Shown here: positions 27,513-35,306 of the stretch, one piece after another
How the letters are laid out: each line of letters begins with the position of its first letter
Numbering within the stretch: position 1 is the first letter of the stretch
DNA from: Ignavibacteriota bacterium
GTDB lineage: Bacteria; Bacteroidota; Ignavibacteria; Ignavibacteriales; Melioribacteraceae
Direction: 5' to 3'
NCBI GenBank assembly: GCA_016716225.1
Contig: JADJWT010000001.1
Span: forward strand, 2,056,501-2,120,500
DNA length: 64,000 bases
Translations under genes and position numbers: made by a program
Notes under the pieces: model-generated
Databases searched by the model: none
The model's input: the letters and a program-made list of their open reading frames with translations, nothing else
What the model was told of the DNA's origin: nothing

Positions 27513-27606
27513 ATTATCAGCTTAAGCAGAAATGATATAATTGTTAACTGTTTTAATTAAAAAAAAATAATTTTTTCGTAATATTTTTTTTTTGAAATGA
27601 ATAAAA

Positions 27607-27624
27607 CTAAGTAGTACTACTGAT
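27607..27624. promoter_or_regulatory. Palindromic operator, copy 4 (left arm degenerate)
   Basis: CTAAGTAGTACTACTGAT: core and right arm kept, two or three changes in the left arm. It lies in the 455-bp gap between divergent genes, between copies 3 and 5. Confidence 0.6.
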
Positions 27625-27781
27625 AAAATTTTAATTAAAGGCTAAAATTTTAATAATTAAGAAAAATATTTTGATTCTAATATTACTCAAAAGGTTTGAA
27701 AATAGATTAAAAATGAAAGATTTTTAATTTTGTGTATTCTAAAAGGTAAAATGAAAAAATTAAATACGAAAAAATAACTTT

Positions 27782-27799
27782 TTCCGTAGTACTACTGAT
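27782..27799. promoter_or_regulatory. Palindromic operator, copy 5 (left arm degenerate)
   Basis: TTCCGTAGTACTACTGAT. It lies 86 bp before the ATG of the broken phospholipase-like gene at 27886, with its intact right arm facing the gene. Confidence 0.6.
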
Positions 27800-27885
27800 T
27801 CATTAAAGTGTCATTTAGTTTATTTTATAATCAAATTTATTAGATAGGAATGAAGATATAAAAGAAACTTAATATTGGAGGAATT

Positions 27886-28223
27886 ATGGCTGGTGCGTTT
27901 ACCCATATGGCAGTAGCCTTTGAAGCGAAAAAAAACCTTTTTAGGTAATTCAGAATTTGCAAAATTATTCGAGAATTTCATAATTTTTTTACATTAAGTA
28001 GTATATGTCCCTATATACCATATCTTACATATTTAAGTGCCGATAATGAAGAAAAAAGTTTTGATTGGGCAAACTTTATGCATTATCATCAGACCGGAAG
28101 AATAGTAAGTATTCAATATACTTAGTTGAAGAAGGATCGAAAGAAATATTAGCTATGCAAGATTTGTATTGGTTGAAGAACTTGACTTTCAATTATAACA
28201 ACAAACTTAAATTGAGAAATTAA
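27886..28223 (+). pseudogene. Zinc-dependent phospholipase C-like protein, broken
   Basis: A good RBS (TTGGAGG) and MAGAFTHMAVAFEAKKN start are followed by a frameshift, then GNSEFAKLFENF, another shift, SSICPYIPYLTYLSADNEEK and DWANFMHYHQTGR, another stop, and LVEEGSKEILA. The MAGAFTH start, the P-Y-I/L-PYL block and the W-A-x-x-MHY motif resemble short zinc-dependent phospholipase C-like proteins. At least three faults make it dead. 28224-28615 has no readable frame. Confidence 0.6.
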
Positions 28224-28615
28224 TCCATCAGTTTATGTACACAATTAGTCAAGTATATAAGTAAAGTAAAACGAAATACAAATTCAGAAATGAAATTTAG
28301 TTGGATTGCAGTAGCTACTTTGGAAATTGGAAACAAAATGAGAAGAATCAATAATTACAAAAAAACTACATTTACTTAAGAATATCAATAAAAATCGAAT
28401 TAAATATCAAACAACATAAAGTGACATTACATTAATTTGGAGTCTCGGTTAGAAATAAATTACAACTAATTTTGATTTTATACTAATTAAAAATATTAGT
28501 AATATTAAATAAATAATATAAGATATTAATATATTTAATATTAAAAACTGTTTAATACATTTTAAATATAAAAATTAAGTAAATGCTATTTTAGTAATTT
28601 AATTTTGAGGTACTT

Positions 28616-28990
28616 TTGAAAGCTAAAATAAAATCAACTGTAGAAAATAATTTTACTGATCCTAATTTTGATGTGAATAAATTAGCAGAATTATTAGGGA
28701 TTTGTAGAAATTACTTATATCTAACGTGTCAATTTGAATAAGACTGTTCCCCACATGAATATATTGAATTCTTTAGAATTCAAAAATCAAAAGAACTTCT
28801 CTTAAATGGATTAAAAATCATTGAGGTATGTAAAAAGTCAGGTTATAATAATAAAAAAACCTTTTATTCTGCATTTAAGCGGAAGTTAAAAATAACTCCA
28901 ATCGAATTTGTTAGGAAAAACATATTAATTATTTCATTAGCTAATTTAATTTTGAACATTTCCATGTTACAAATTTACACTCCATTTTGA
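28616..28990 (+). pseudogene. AraC-type HTH regulator with an internal TAA
   Basis: From TTG 28616 the frame reads FTDPNFDVNKLAELLGICRN, YLYLTCQFE, TAA at 28739, then without frame change HEYIEFFRIQKSKELLLNG, GLKIIEVCKKSGYNNKKTFY, and SAFKRKLKITPIEFVRKN. This is a complete AraC DNA-binding domain apart from the single stop. No sensor domain is present. It sits just upstream of the peptide operon and may have been its regulator. Confidence 0.75.
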
Positions 28991-28997
28991 GTCTTGA
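28960..28997 (+). repeat. 38-bp repeat upstream of the first peptide block
   Basis: TTCCATGTTACAAATTTACA, then CTCCATTTTGAGTCTTGA. It recurs at 31863-31900 with one mismatch. Each copy ends about 70 bp before the first gene of a block (29064 and 31971), which points to a shared promoter or operator. It overlaps the end of the AraC-like frame. Confidence 0.8.
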
Positions 28998-29063
28998 CAA
29001 GTACAAATTTAAATACATAAATTTAAAACATTATAATATATAAATAAAACAAATCATACAATT

Positions 29064-29612
29064 ATGTATAATTATTGGAAATTACTAGTCGTCATTATAT
29101 TATTTACATATGTAATAATATTTTATTTTAACAAAGATGCAAACAAAAAGTTTGATCTTGTTGACGATAGAATTTCTCATTTTAAAGTTGATAATCAATT
29201 TATAAAATTAAATGATTCATATAATAATACACAAAATCAGTATATAGCTCTTTTGTTGATGGAATACACTACTTGCTCGCCCTGCATATATGAAATTACA
29301 GAGTATTATAACTTTATAAAAATTACCAAAAATATAATTCCATATATCGTAATACATAATTGTCAATTTGAGGATGCGAAAAGATTAGTAAAAATAATTA
29401 ATTCAAATTATAATTTCATGTATATAACAAGACTACCCGAAAATATTAATATAAATTCAAATAGTAATTCCATATTATTTATTAATACAAAAAGTAATCA
29501 AATATTTTGTAAAAGATTTTTACCTAATAGTATTATTAGTTCAACATCAAAAAAAAATGAATTTCTCAAATGGGTCCAAAATAAAATATGGACTCTTAAT
29601 TCAAATAAATAA
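29064..29612 (+). CDS. Membrane-anchored thioredoxin-like protein (TlpA type)
   Basis: A 182-aa protein with an N-terminal membrane anchor (LLVVIILFTYVIIFYF) and a thioredoxin-like domain outside the membrane. The redox motif is TTCSPCIYEI (C-x-x-C) after a hydrophobic strand (YIALLLMEY). It would make or reshuffle disulfides in the periplasm. The next gene, 14 bp downstream, encodes a cysteine-rich exported peptide, a plausible substrate. Confidence 0.7.
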   Translation: MYNYWKLLVVIILFTYVIIFYFNKDANKKFDLVDDRISHFKVDNQFIKLNDSYNNTQNQYIALLLMEYTTCSPCIYEITEYYNFIKITKNIIPYIVIHNCQFEDAKRLVKIINSNYNFMYITRLPENININSNSNSILFINTKSNQIFCKRFLPNSIISSTSKKNEFLKWVQNKIWTLNSNK

Positions 29613-29626
29613 AATAAGGAGTTAAT

Positions 29627-29842
29627 ATGGAAAAAATCAAAAAGAGAAGTTTAAACATTGCGTTAGTTTTAGGATTTGTTTTATTCCTTTTTACATTCAT
29701 AACTCAGACTTTCGCTTTAAGACAAGCCGCTTGTTATTTTTGTGATAATAATAAGTGTTTGCAAGCTAGTGGAAGTGGCTGGAGTGGGTGTACAACTGGG
29801 AATGAATCTTGTGGTTTTTACGGATCATCTTGTGGAAGTTAG
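29627..29842 (+). CDS. Cysteine-rich exported peptide precursor
   Basis: A 71-aa precursor: a basic start, a hydrophobic export segment (ALVLGFVLFLFTFITQTFA), then a mature part of about 40 residues with six cysteines (ACYFCDNNKC, GCTT, SCGF, SCGS) rich in Gly and Ser. The layout matches the small NVEALA-type peptides of Bacteroidota, encoded beside 6-bladed propeller and TlpA-like genes. The actual function of such peptides is unknown. A strong RBS (AAGGAG) and a terminator hairpin right after it suggest high expression. Confidence 0.7.
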   Translation: MEKIKKRSLNIALVLGFVLFLFTFITQTFALRQAACYFCDNNKCLQASGSGWSGCTTGNESCGFYGSSCGS

Positions 29843-29856
29843 TTAATACTTATAGT

Positions 29857-29886
29857 AAGAAAGCATCTATTGATGCTTTCTTTTTT
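29857..29886 (+). terminator. Intrinsic terminator/attenuator after the peptide gene
   Basis: Stem GAAAGCATC-TATT-GATGCTTTC followed by six T. It lies inside the operon, between the peptide gene and the propeller gene, so most transcripts should end after the peptide. Confidence 0.85.
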
Positions 29887-29899
29887 ATATAGGAGCCTT

Positions 29900-31024
29900 A
29901 TGAAAATAAAAAATAATTTTGTTGTAACATTGATTTTTATTCAATTATTTATAAATTCAATTATTTATTTACAAAACGAAAAAAAAGTTAATTATGAAAC
30001 TTTACTGACGATTGGCAAGGATGTTTTAGGGGATGTAGAGTATTTGTTTAATGATCCGAAATTTGTCTTAACAGATAAGGAAAATAATATTTATGTTGCT
30101 GAACGATCTGAACTAACAATAAGAGTTTTTGACCCAAATGGAAATTTTCTAAGGAGAATTGGAAGACGCGGTAGAGGTCCAGGAGAATTTTTAGATATTA
30201 CGTTAATGTTTATAAATTCAGATGACGAAATAATTGTTTTTGATAATTTTAATGCCAAAATAAATTTCTTTAAAATTAATGGGGTATTTATTAAACAGAT
30301 CACATTCAAATTTGATGATATTTTATGGCCAAGAAGTATTATTGAAAATAATAAACATTACTTATTAGGTTTTAAATTACCAAATATTAATGGCAGTTTT
30401 CATTTATTTAATAAAAACTTTTCTAAATCAAAAATTAAATTTCCCAATAAAATATTTAATGAAAGTGATGACAAGCTTGTGGATGAAATAATGTCATTAG
30501 CATTTAAAAACAGCTCTGTATTTTATAATAATAATACTATTATTTTAGCAAAGCACTTTTATGATGGAATTATATATATATTACAAGAGGAATCATCAGG
30601 ATGGATAGTGAAGTCAAGAATTAAAGGTTTTGTAGGAAAACCATTTGCATATGAAAGAGTAAGTTCAAATAGTAATGTATATAATGATGATGGAGAGTTA
30701 ATTTATGAGTTAGTGACACAATATGAAGGTGAGAAAATAATTGCAAATATTTTTAATGAAAGTTTTGGTTTTTTCAAGTTAAAAAATGGACATATTTTAC
30801 ACTTTACTAATGTTCTTAATAAAGGTCGAAAGTATTTAGGATTTGAACATTATAATAATAAATATAACTTAATTGAATATAACTATTTGGAATTTAAAAA
30901 TTATGATCAAAATAAAGCTGTTTTCTTTGATAAAGAAATTGTATGGAAAGATAATGAAGATAATTTCTATTTAATAGATAGATCAAAATACCCTAAAATT
31001 CTAAAAATAAAATTAAAAATGTGA
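29900..31024 (+). CDS. 6-bladed beta-propeller protein
   Basis: A 374-aa exported protein. I placed the start at ATG 29900, which follows an AGGAG RBS, rather than at an earlier in-frame codon inside the terminator. Near residues 80-120 it has FVLTDKENNIYVAERSEL, then the family hallmark GRRGRGPGEFLD. This is the 6-bladed propeller family common in Bacteroidota (BF2992-like), typically next to small peptides. It probably binds or presents the peptide at the envelope. Its last 4 bp overlap the next gene. Confidence 0.8.
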   Translation: MKIKNNFVVTLIFIQLFINSIIYLQNEKKVNYETLLTIGKDVLGDVEYLFNDPKFVLTDKENNIYVAERSELTIRVFDPNGNFLRRIGRRGRGPGEFLDITLMFINSDDEIIVFDNFNAKINFFKINGVFIKQITFKFDDILWPRSIIENNKHYLLGFKLPNINGSFHLFNKNFSKSKIKFPNKIFNESDDKLVDEIMSLAFKNSSVFYNNNTIILAKHFYDGIIYILQEESSGWIVKSRIKGFVGKPFAYERVSSNSNVYNDDGELIYELVTQYEGEKIIANIFNESFGFFKLKNGHILHFTNVLNKGRKYLGFEHYNNKYNLIEYNYLEFKNYDQNKAVFFDKEIVWKDNEDNFYLIDRSKYPKILKIKLKM

Positions 31025-31434
31025 CAATGTTTACAATATTCATTAGGATTTTTATATTTCTTGTTTTTTTTCTTTCTGGAACAACAAAATTATTAAATTC
31101 AGAAGGCGCTGAAAAGCTAATTAATATTTCGTTCAATTTCCCTTATAATAATTTAATAACAAAATATTTTATAATGATTTTATCAATTTTAGAACTATTA
31201 TTATCTTTTCAAATCTTGATATTTAATAAAAAAAAAAATTGGATTTTTGCACTTGGATTAATTCTTATTTTTTCATTCTTTTTGGTTTGTGTATCATTAT
31301 TTGAGATAAAGATTCCTTATTGTGGTTGTTTTGGATCTCTATTACCTGAAAATTCGATATTATTAACTATTATGCGCAATATAATATTAATTGTTCTAAT
31401 CACAATTTATTTGCAAAAAATGAATAACAAGTAA
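31021..31434 (+). CDS. MauE/DoxX-like membrane protein
   Basis: A 137-aa protein of four membrane helices with FFLSGTTKLLN in helix 1 and KIPYCGCFGSLLPE after helix 3. The CGCFG motif is the mark of the MauE branch of the DoxX superfamily, thought to take part in disulfide formation in partner proteins. GTG 31021 overlaps the previous stop; ATG 31027 is an alternative start. It forms one operon with the peptide, propeller and thioredoxin-like genes. Confidence 0.8.
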   Translation: MTMFTIFIRIFIFLVFFLSGTTKLLNSEGAEKLINISFNFPYNNLITKYFIMILSILELLLSFQILIFNKKKNWIFALGLILIFSFFLVCVSLFEIKIPYCGCFGSLLPENSILLTIMRNIILIVLITIYLQKMNNK

Positions 31435-31970
31435 TATTTATTCTTTTGCTTTATAAATTATTTTAACATCGATTATTAAGTATAAAAAAGTAATAATACT
31501 TCTATTAACCTACTTATTATTTCATTTTATAATAAATATTAGCACTATTGTTAGTATTTATAATTTCTTTATAATTGCCCAACAATATTCGACTTATTTG
31601 AAAAAAAAGAATTCCTGCTTTAGAAAAACATTTTAATGTATCAAGTGATGTAATTAAATACAATAAATAGTGTATAGATTAGAATAATTTGTATCTAAAT
31701 CATAATAAAAATGCATTAATTGAGATATATAAATGAATATATTAAAGAAAATATAAAAAAATTAAACTAATATTATTAAAAATAAACTATTTAATAAAAT
31801 ACATTTATAGTTAATATTATATTTACTAGAACAAAATTAAATATCCTAATTCTATGTTTAAGTTCCATGTTACAAATTTACACTCCATATTGAGTCTTGA
31901 TTATTAAATAATTAAATAAGTAAATTCACACAGTAAGATTTTATACTTAGAAAATTATATAAGAGAAACA
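31435..31970. other. Gene-free stretch between the two peptide blocks
   Basis: 536 bp, extremely AT-rich, no credible frame. The only structure is the 38-bp repeat at 31863-31900, which places the second block's promoter near its right end. Confidence 0.6.
31863..31900 (+). repeat. 38-bp repeat upstream of the second peptide block
   Basis: Same as 28960-28997 with one mismatch (CCATATTGAG for CCATTTTGAG). It ends 70 bp before the gene at 31971. Confidence 0.8.
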
Positions 31971-32465
31971 ATGGAAATTGCTGAAAATAATTTTTTAAAT
32001 AATGTAAAAAAAATTGACTATTCATTAACTTTATTCAACATAACTTATTATTGCATTGTCATAATTTTACTATTTAGTGGATTATCAAAAATCATTAATC
32101 CTTTACCTTTATTAGAAACTCTTGAACTTTTTTCTTTCTCAGAAGATCTAAATTTAATCGTTACACTACTATTGCCAATATTTGAAATTATTCTTGGGTT
32201 ATTACTTTTATTTAAGATAAAGATTAAAACAACTTTACTTATAGTATCAATATTATTTTTATCTTTTGTTGCATTCAGTATATATGTAACAGTAATTGGA
32301 ACTGATGGCGATTGTGGATGCTTTGGAAATGTAATTAAAAGTGAGTTTGGTTGGGGTATGATTATAAGAAACATCATTTTTTTTATTTTTTCAATAATAT
32401 TATATATTAAACAAAAAAGTCTAAATAAATTAAATAGAAAGTTAGTTACTGAATTAATTAAATAA
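31971..32465 (+). CDS. MauE/DoxX-like membrane protein, second copy
   Basis: A 164-aa protein of four membrane helices, with LLFSGLSKIINPLPLLETLE in helix 1 and GTDGDCGCFGNVIKSEFGWG before the last helix. The CGCFG motif again marks the MauE type. It is the first gene after the second 38-bp repeat and lies 3 bp before the transferase gene. It is a distant paralogue of the protein at 31021. Confidence 0.8.
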   Translation: MEIAENNFLNNVKKIDYSLTLFNITYYCIVIILLFSGLSKIINPLPLLETLELFSFSEDLNLIVTLLLPIFEIILGLLLLFKIKIKTTLLIVSILFLSFVAFSIYVTVIGTDGDCGCFGNVIKSEFGWGMIIRNIIFFIFSIILYIKQKSLNKLNRKLVTELIK

Positions 32466-32468
32466 AAA

Positions 32469-34310
32469 ATGTTGACTATAAAATCAATACTAATTCATTT
32501 ACATTCAATAAGCCCATTTTACTTTGTATTATTTTTATTTCTTATTGATATCGTAATAAGATTTAATGTAATAAATAATTATAATTTTATTGAATGGTTA
32601 ATTTACTTAAATAGTGTTTTATTCCTTAATGAGTTAATCAAAACACTAACAAAATTAAGTTATAATAAATATAAACATCCAAATTATATTTTCTTTTTTT
32701 GTGTAATTATATTACTTATTCTGCTTATTCTCCTAACTTTAATATCATATGGAGTTTATTTCTATTTTGGAATGATGCCTAATAAAGGAATTATCAAATA
32801 TGTTATTAACGAACCACTTTCGACATGGTCACTTGTAAAAAATTATATTGAAAATTGGGAAATTTTATTAACAATTATTGGAATAAGTTTGTTCTTTTTT
32901 CTTTTCATTAACAATGCTCCCAAAATATATCTTGATAGAAAAAATTGGTTAGTAAATTTCGGAATTAGTTTATTTACTTTAGTTTCAATACTTAGCATTA
33001 CTCAAAAATTTGACCAATGTGGTTTACCAGCTTCTCAGACTATAACCGCAGGCTTGGATTTCATTTTAATAAGTAATGAAGAAAAGAAAACAAAAACCTT
33101 AGTAAAAACCGGGAATATAAAAATTCCTAAACTCGATAAAACTGCGGATTTTAATGTTATTTTGATTATTAATGAAAGTGTTAGGCGTTCTGCTGTGCAA
33201 ATATTTAATGATACATTAAAAACAACGCCTAATTTATTTGAATTTAAGGATAGACATAAAAATGATTTTTATCAGTTCAATTGGGCACGTACAAATGCAA
33301 CACTTACTTTCCTATCAGTGCCATCAATTCTAAACGGATTATCGCCATTTGCAGATAAAAACCTATGGCTCGCTACTCCACTTTTTTGGGATTACGCAAA
33401 ATCTATATCGCTGGAAACATTTTTAATTTCTTCCCATTGTTTTACGTGGGGAGGATGGAAAAACTATATGCTACAAAGTGAAAATTTAGATTATTATTAT
33501 ACAGAATGTGAATTTAACGATGAAAAGAATGACCAAATTAATCATCCTCTTGGAATTGGAGATGATAACATTTTTATTACCAAAACAATTAATCATATTG
33601 ATTCATTATATAAATTGAAAAAACAATTTTGTGGTGTTCTTCACTTGTTTGGCCCCCATGCACCATATTGGTACAAGGCAGAAAATAGAAAGTTTACACG
33701 GAATTCAAGAGAAACAGATTATTTTAATTCTATATATGAGCAAGATTTATCGTTAAACAAATTGTGGAATTATCTGGAAAAAAATCAATTAATTGATAAA
33801 ACAGTAATTGCATTTACTTCAGACCATGGAGAAGCATTTGGTGGCAGAAATATCAACGGTCATCTTACTAGTTATTTTGAAGAAACGATTGGAATACCAT
33901 TATGGCTTTATATTCCCAACAATTTACTAAACGAAAATGAGAAAAAAATATTACAAAAAAATAGTAATAATAATGTATCAAATATTGATATACTACCAAC
34001 TATTTTAGACCTACTTAATATACCAGTTGTTAAAGAGATAGATGAAAAAAATTATGGGAAATCTCTTTTACACCGGATGGATAAAAAAAGAGAAATCTTT
34101 ATCACAAACTATAATAATATAAATTATTTAAGATTCGATAAAAGTTATTGTTTAATTACAGATTCATTGAAATATATTTATAAGAAATTCAATGAGAAAT
34201 TAGAAATAAGAGTATATAATTTTCTTAAAGACCCAAAAGAAAAATTTAATTTGTTTAATAAAAAGATACCTATTGTTGATGAAAATACAACTTTGATAAA
34301 TAACTTATAA
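32469..34310 (+). CDS. Sulfatase-fold transferase (phosphoethanolamine-transferase-like)
   Basis: A 613-aa protein: four or five N-terminal membrane helices, then a large outer domain of the alkaline-phosphatase fold. It shows NVILIINESVRRSA with the metal-binding Glu, ARTNATLTFLSVPSILNG with the likely nucleophile Thr (about residue 276), HLFGPHAPYW, and AFTSDHGEAFGG (about 450) with the Asp-His metal pair. EptA-type enzymes move phosphoethanolamine onto lipid A or proteins. Why it sits among peptide genes is unclear: it may modify the peptide, or protect the envelope. Its 3' end was copied in the duplication that follows. Confidence 0.75.
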   Translation: MLTIKSILIHLHSISPFYFVLFLFLIDIVIRFNVINNYNFIEWLIYLNSVLFLNELIKTLTKLSYNKYKHPNYIFFFCVIILLILLILLTLISYGVYFYFGMMPNKGIIKYVINEPLSTWSLVKNYIENWEILLTIIGISLFFFLFINNAPKIYLDRKNWLVNFGISLFTLVSILSITQKFDQCGLPASQTITAGLDFILISNEEKKTKTLVKTGNIKIPKLDKTADFNVILIINESVRRSAVQIFNDTLKTTPNLFEFKDRHKNDFYQFNWARTNATLTFLSVPSILNGLSPFADKNLWLATPLFWDYAKSISLETFLISSHCFTWGGWKNYMLQSENLDYYYTECEFNDEKNDQINHPLGIGDDNIFITKTINHIDSLYKLKKQFCGVLHLFGPHAPYWYKAENRKFTRNSRETDYFNSIYEQDLSLNKLWNYLEKNQLIDKTVIAFTSDHGEAFGGRNINGHLTSYFEETIGIPLWLYIPNNLLNENEKKILQKNSNNNVSNIDILPTILDLLNIPVVKEIDEKNYGKSLLHRMDKKREIFITNYNNINYLRFDKSYCLITDSLKYIYKKFNEKLEIRVYNFLKDPKEKFNLFNKKIPIVDENTTLINNL

Positions 34311-34404
34311 TTAGAAAATCGGATTAAATTAGATTAAATATAAATTTTATAAAAATTGCTTGGCCGAGCATAAAATAACATAAACTAAAATAGGAGACAA
34401 TAAT

Positions 34405-34683
34405 ATGTCTGTACAAACTAAAAAAAGGTTTAAAAATGTTGGTAGAATTATAGGAATTTTACTGTTTGCAACAATTATGTTAACTAATATTAAGGTTGCA
34501 TTATTAAGTGATGAAGAAATCATGAAAGGTGATTTAAATTTACTTGGCTATAATATTGAATTATTTTCACCAGCTGCAGCAGAAACAACATCAGCCTCAT
34601 GTGGTGATATTTGTACTTCACAGCCTAACCAAATTTGTACTTATCTTATTTCAGTTGGCTGGTGTTTTGGTAATTTTAGATAA
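34405..34683 (+). CDS. Exported peptide precursor A with conserved leader
   Basis: A 92-aa precursor. Residues 1-62 form a leader with a hydrophobic segment (RIIGILLFATIMLTNIKVAL) and DLNLLGYNIELFSPAAA; the tail carries four cysteines (CGDICTSQPNQICTYLISVG, then WCFG), spaced C-x3-C-x7-C-x8-C. TNIKVAL resembles the NVEALA motif of small Bacteroidota peptides. It is a close paralogue of the gene at 34955. The RBS is TAGGAGA. No modification enzyme of a classic RiPP class is nearby. Confidence 0.75.
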   Translation: MSVQTKKRFKNVGRIIGILLFATIMLTNIKVALLSDEEIMKGDLNLLGYNIELFSPAAAETTSASCGDICTSQPNQICTYLISVGWCFGNFR

Positions 34684-34689
34684 GGAAGA

Positions 34690-34725
34690 AAGGCTAGTAT
34701 ATTTAAATACTAGCCTTAATTTTTT
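34690..34725 (+). terminator. Terminator after peptide A
   Basis: Stem GGCTAGTAT and ATACTAGCC with a short A/T loop, followed by TTAATTTTTT. Confidence 0.8.
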
Positions 34726-34954
34726 GAATGAGGGAAAGAGAATGAGAAACTGGAAATAATTGTATATAACTTTCTTGAAGACCTAAATGAAAAATTCAAA
34801 TTGTTTAATATAAATGTTCCTAATGTTGATGAAACTTCAATTTTAATTAATAATTTAAAATTTAAAAATGTTACTAAATTAGATTAAGTATAAATTAATA
34901 AAGCCTGATTGGCAAAGCAAATAAACATCATTATCAAAAATAGGAGATAATAAT

Positions 34955-35233
34955 ATGTCTTTACAAATTAAAAAAAGGTTTAAACATGTTGGTAGAATTA
35001 TGGGAATTTTACTTTTTGTAACATTTATGTTTACTAATATTAAGGTTGCATTATTAAGTGATGAAGAAATCATGAAAGGTGATTTAAATTTACTTGGCTA
35101 TAATATTGAATTATTTTCACCAGCTGCAGCAGCAACATCGACAGAATTATGTCGAGATATTTGTACGCCTGCTCCTAATGAAATATGTACTTATCTCTTG
35201 TTTAATGGTTACTGCATTGGCCGTCCTATATAA
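34955..35233 (+). CDS. Exported peptide precursor B with conserved leader
   Basis: A 92-aa precursor. Its leader is almost identical to that of peptide A (DEEIMKGDLNLLGYNIELFS shared exactly), while the tail differs: CRDICTPAPNEICTYLLFNG, then YCIG. The four cysteines keep the same C-x3-C-x7-C-x8-C spacing. Conserved leader with a changing core after a recent duplication suggests selection for diversity in the core. The RBS is TAGGAGA. Confidence 0.75.
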   Translation: MSLQIKKRFKHVGRIMGILLFVTFMFTNIKVALLSDEEIMKGDLNLLGYNIELFSPAAAATSTELCRDICTPAPNEICTYLLFNGYCIGRPI

Positions 35234-35250
35234 TATTTTAGAATGTGAAT

Positions 35251-35280
35251 TTGGTTAGTATATTTAAATATATTAACCAA
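35251..35280 (+). terminator. Hairpin after peptide B
   Basis: Arms TTGGTTA and TAACCAA around an A/T palindrome. There is no T-run after it, so it may be an mRNA-stabilising stem rather than a full terminator. An AGGAGG RBS for the next gene follows. Confidence 0.6.
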
Positions 35281-35306
35281 ATATTACTTTAGGAGGAAAA
35301 AGTTTA

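Larger units (their letters stand above)
34191..34740 (+). repeat. 550-bp tandem repeat, unit 1
   Basis: Contains the last 120 bp of the transferase gene, the spacer and the first peptide gene. The offset to unit 2 is exactly 550 bp for both the transferase tail (34191/34741) and the peptide ATG (34405/34955). Confidence 0.85.
34741..35290 (+). repeat. 550-bp tandem repeat, unit 2
   Basis: The front part is a non-functional copy of the transferase end: NEKLEIIVYNFLEDLNEKF, then VDETSILINNL, with no gene body in frame. The back part is the second peptide gene. Confidence 0.85.

Noticed and set aside
17803..28741. Possible stop-codon recoding, since TAG and TAA occur inside otherwise good frames
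   Set aside because: The faults use different stops and are mixed with frameshifts, while many intact genes end normally at the same stops. Decay explains it better.
32048..32377. Minus-strand frame opposite the second MauE-like gene
   Set aside because: The plus-strand gene has clear membrane helices and the CGCFG motif; the complement has neither RBS nor family.
34544..34759. Alternative plus frame across peptide A
   Set aside because: It is out of frame with the duplicated, conserved leader and is not kept in unit 2.
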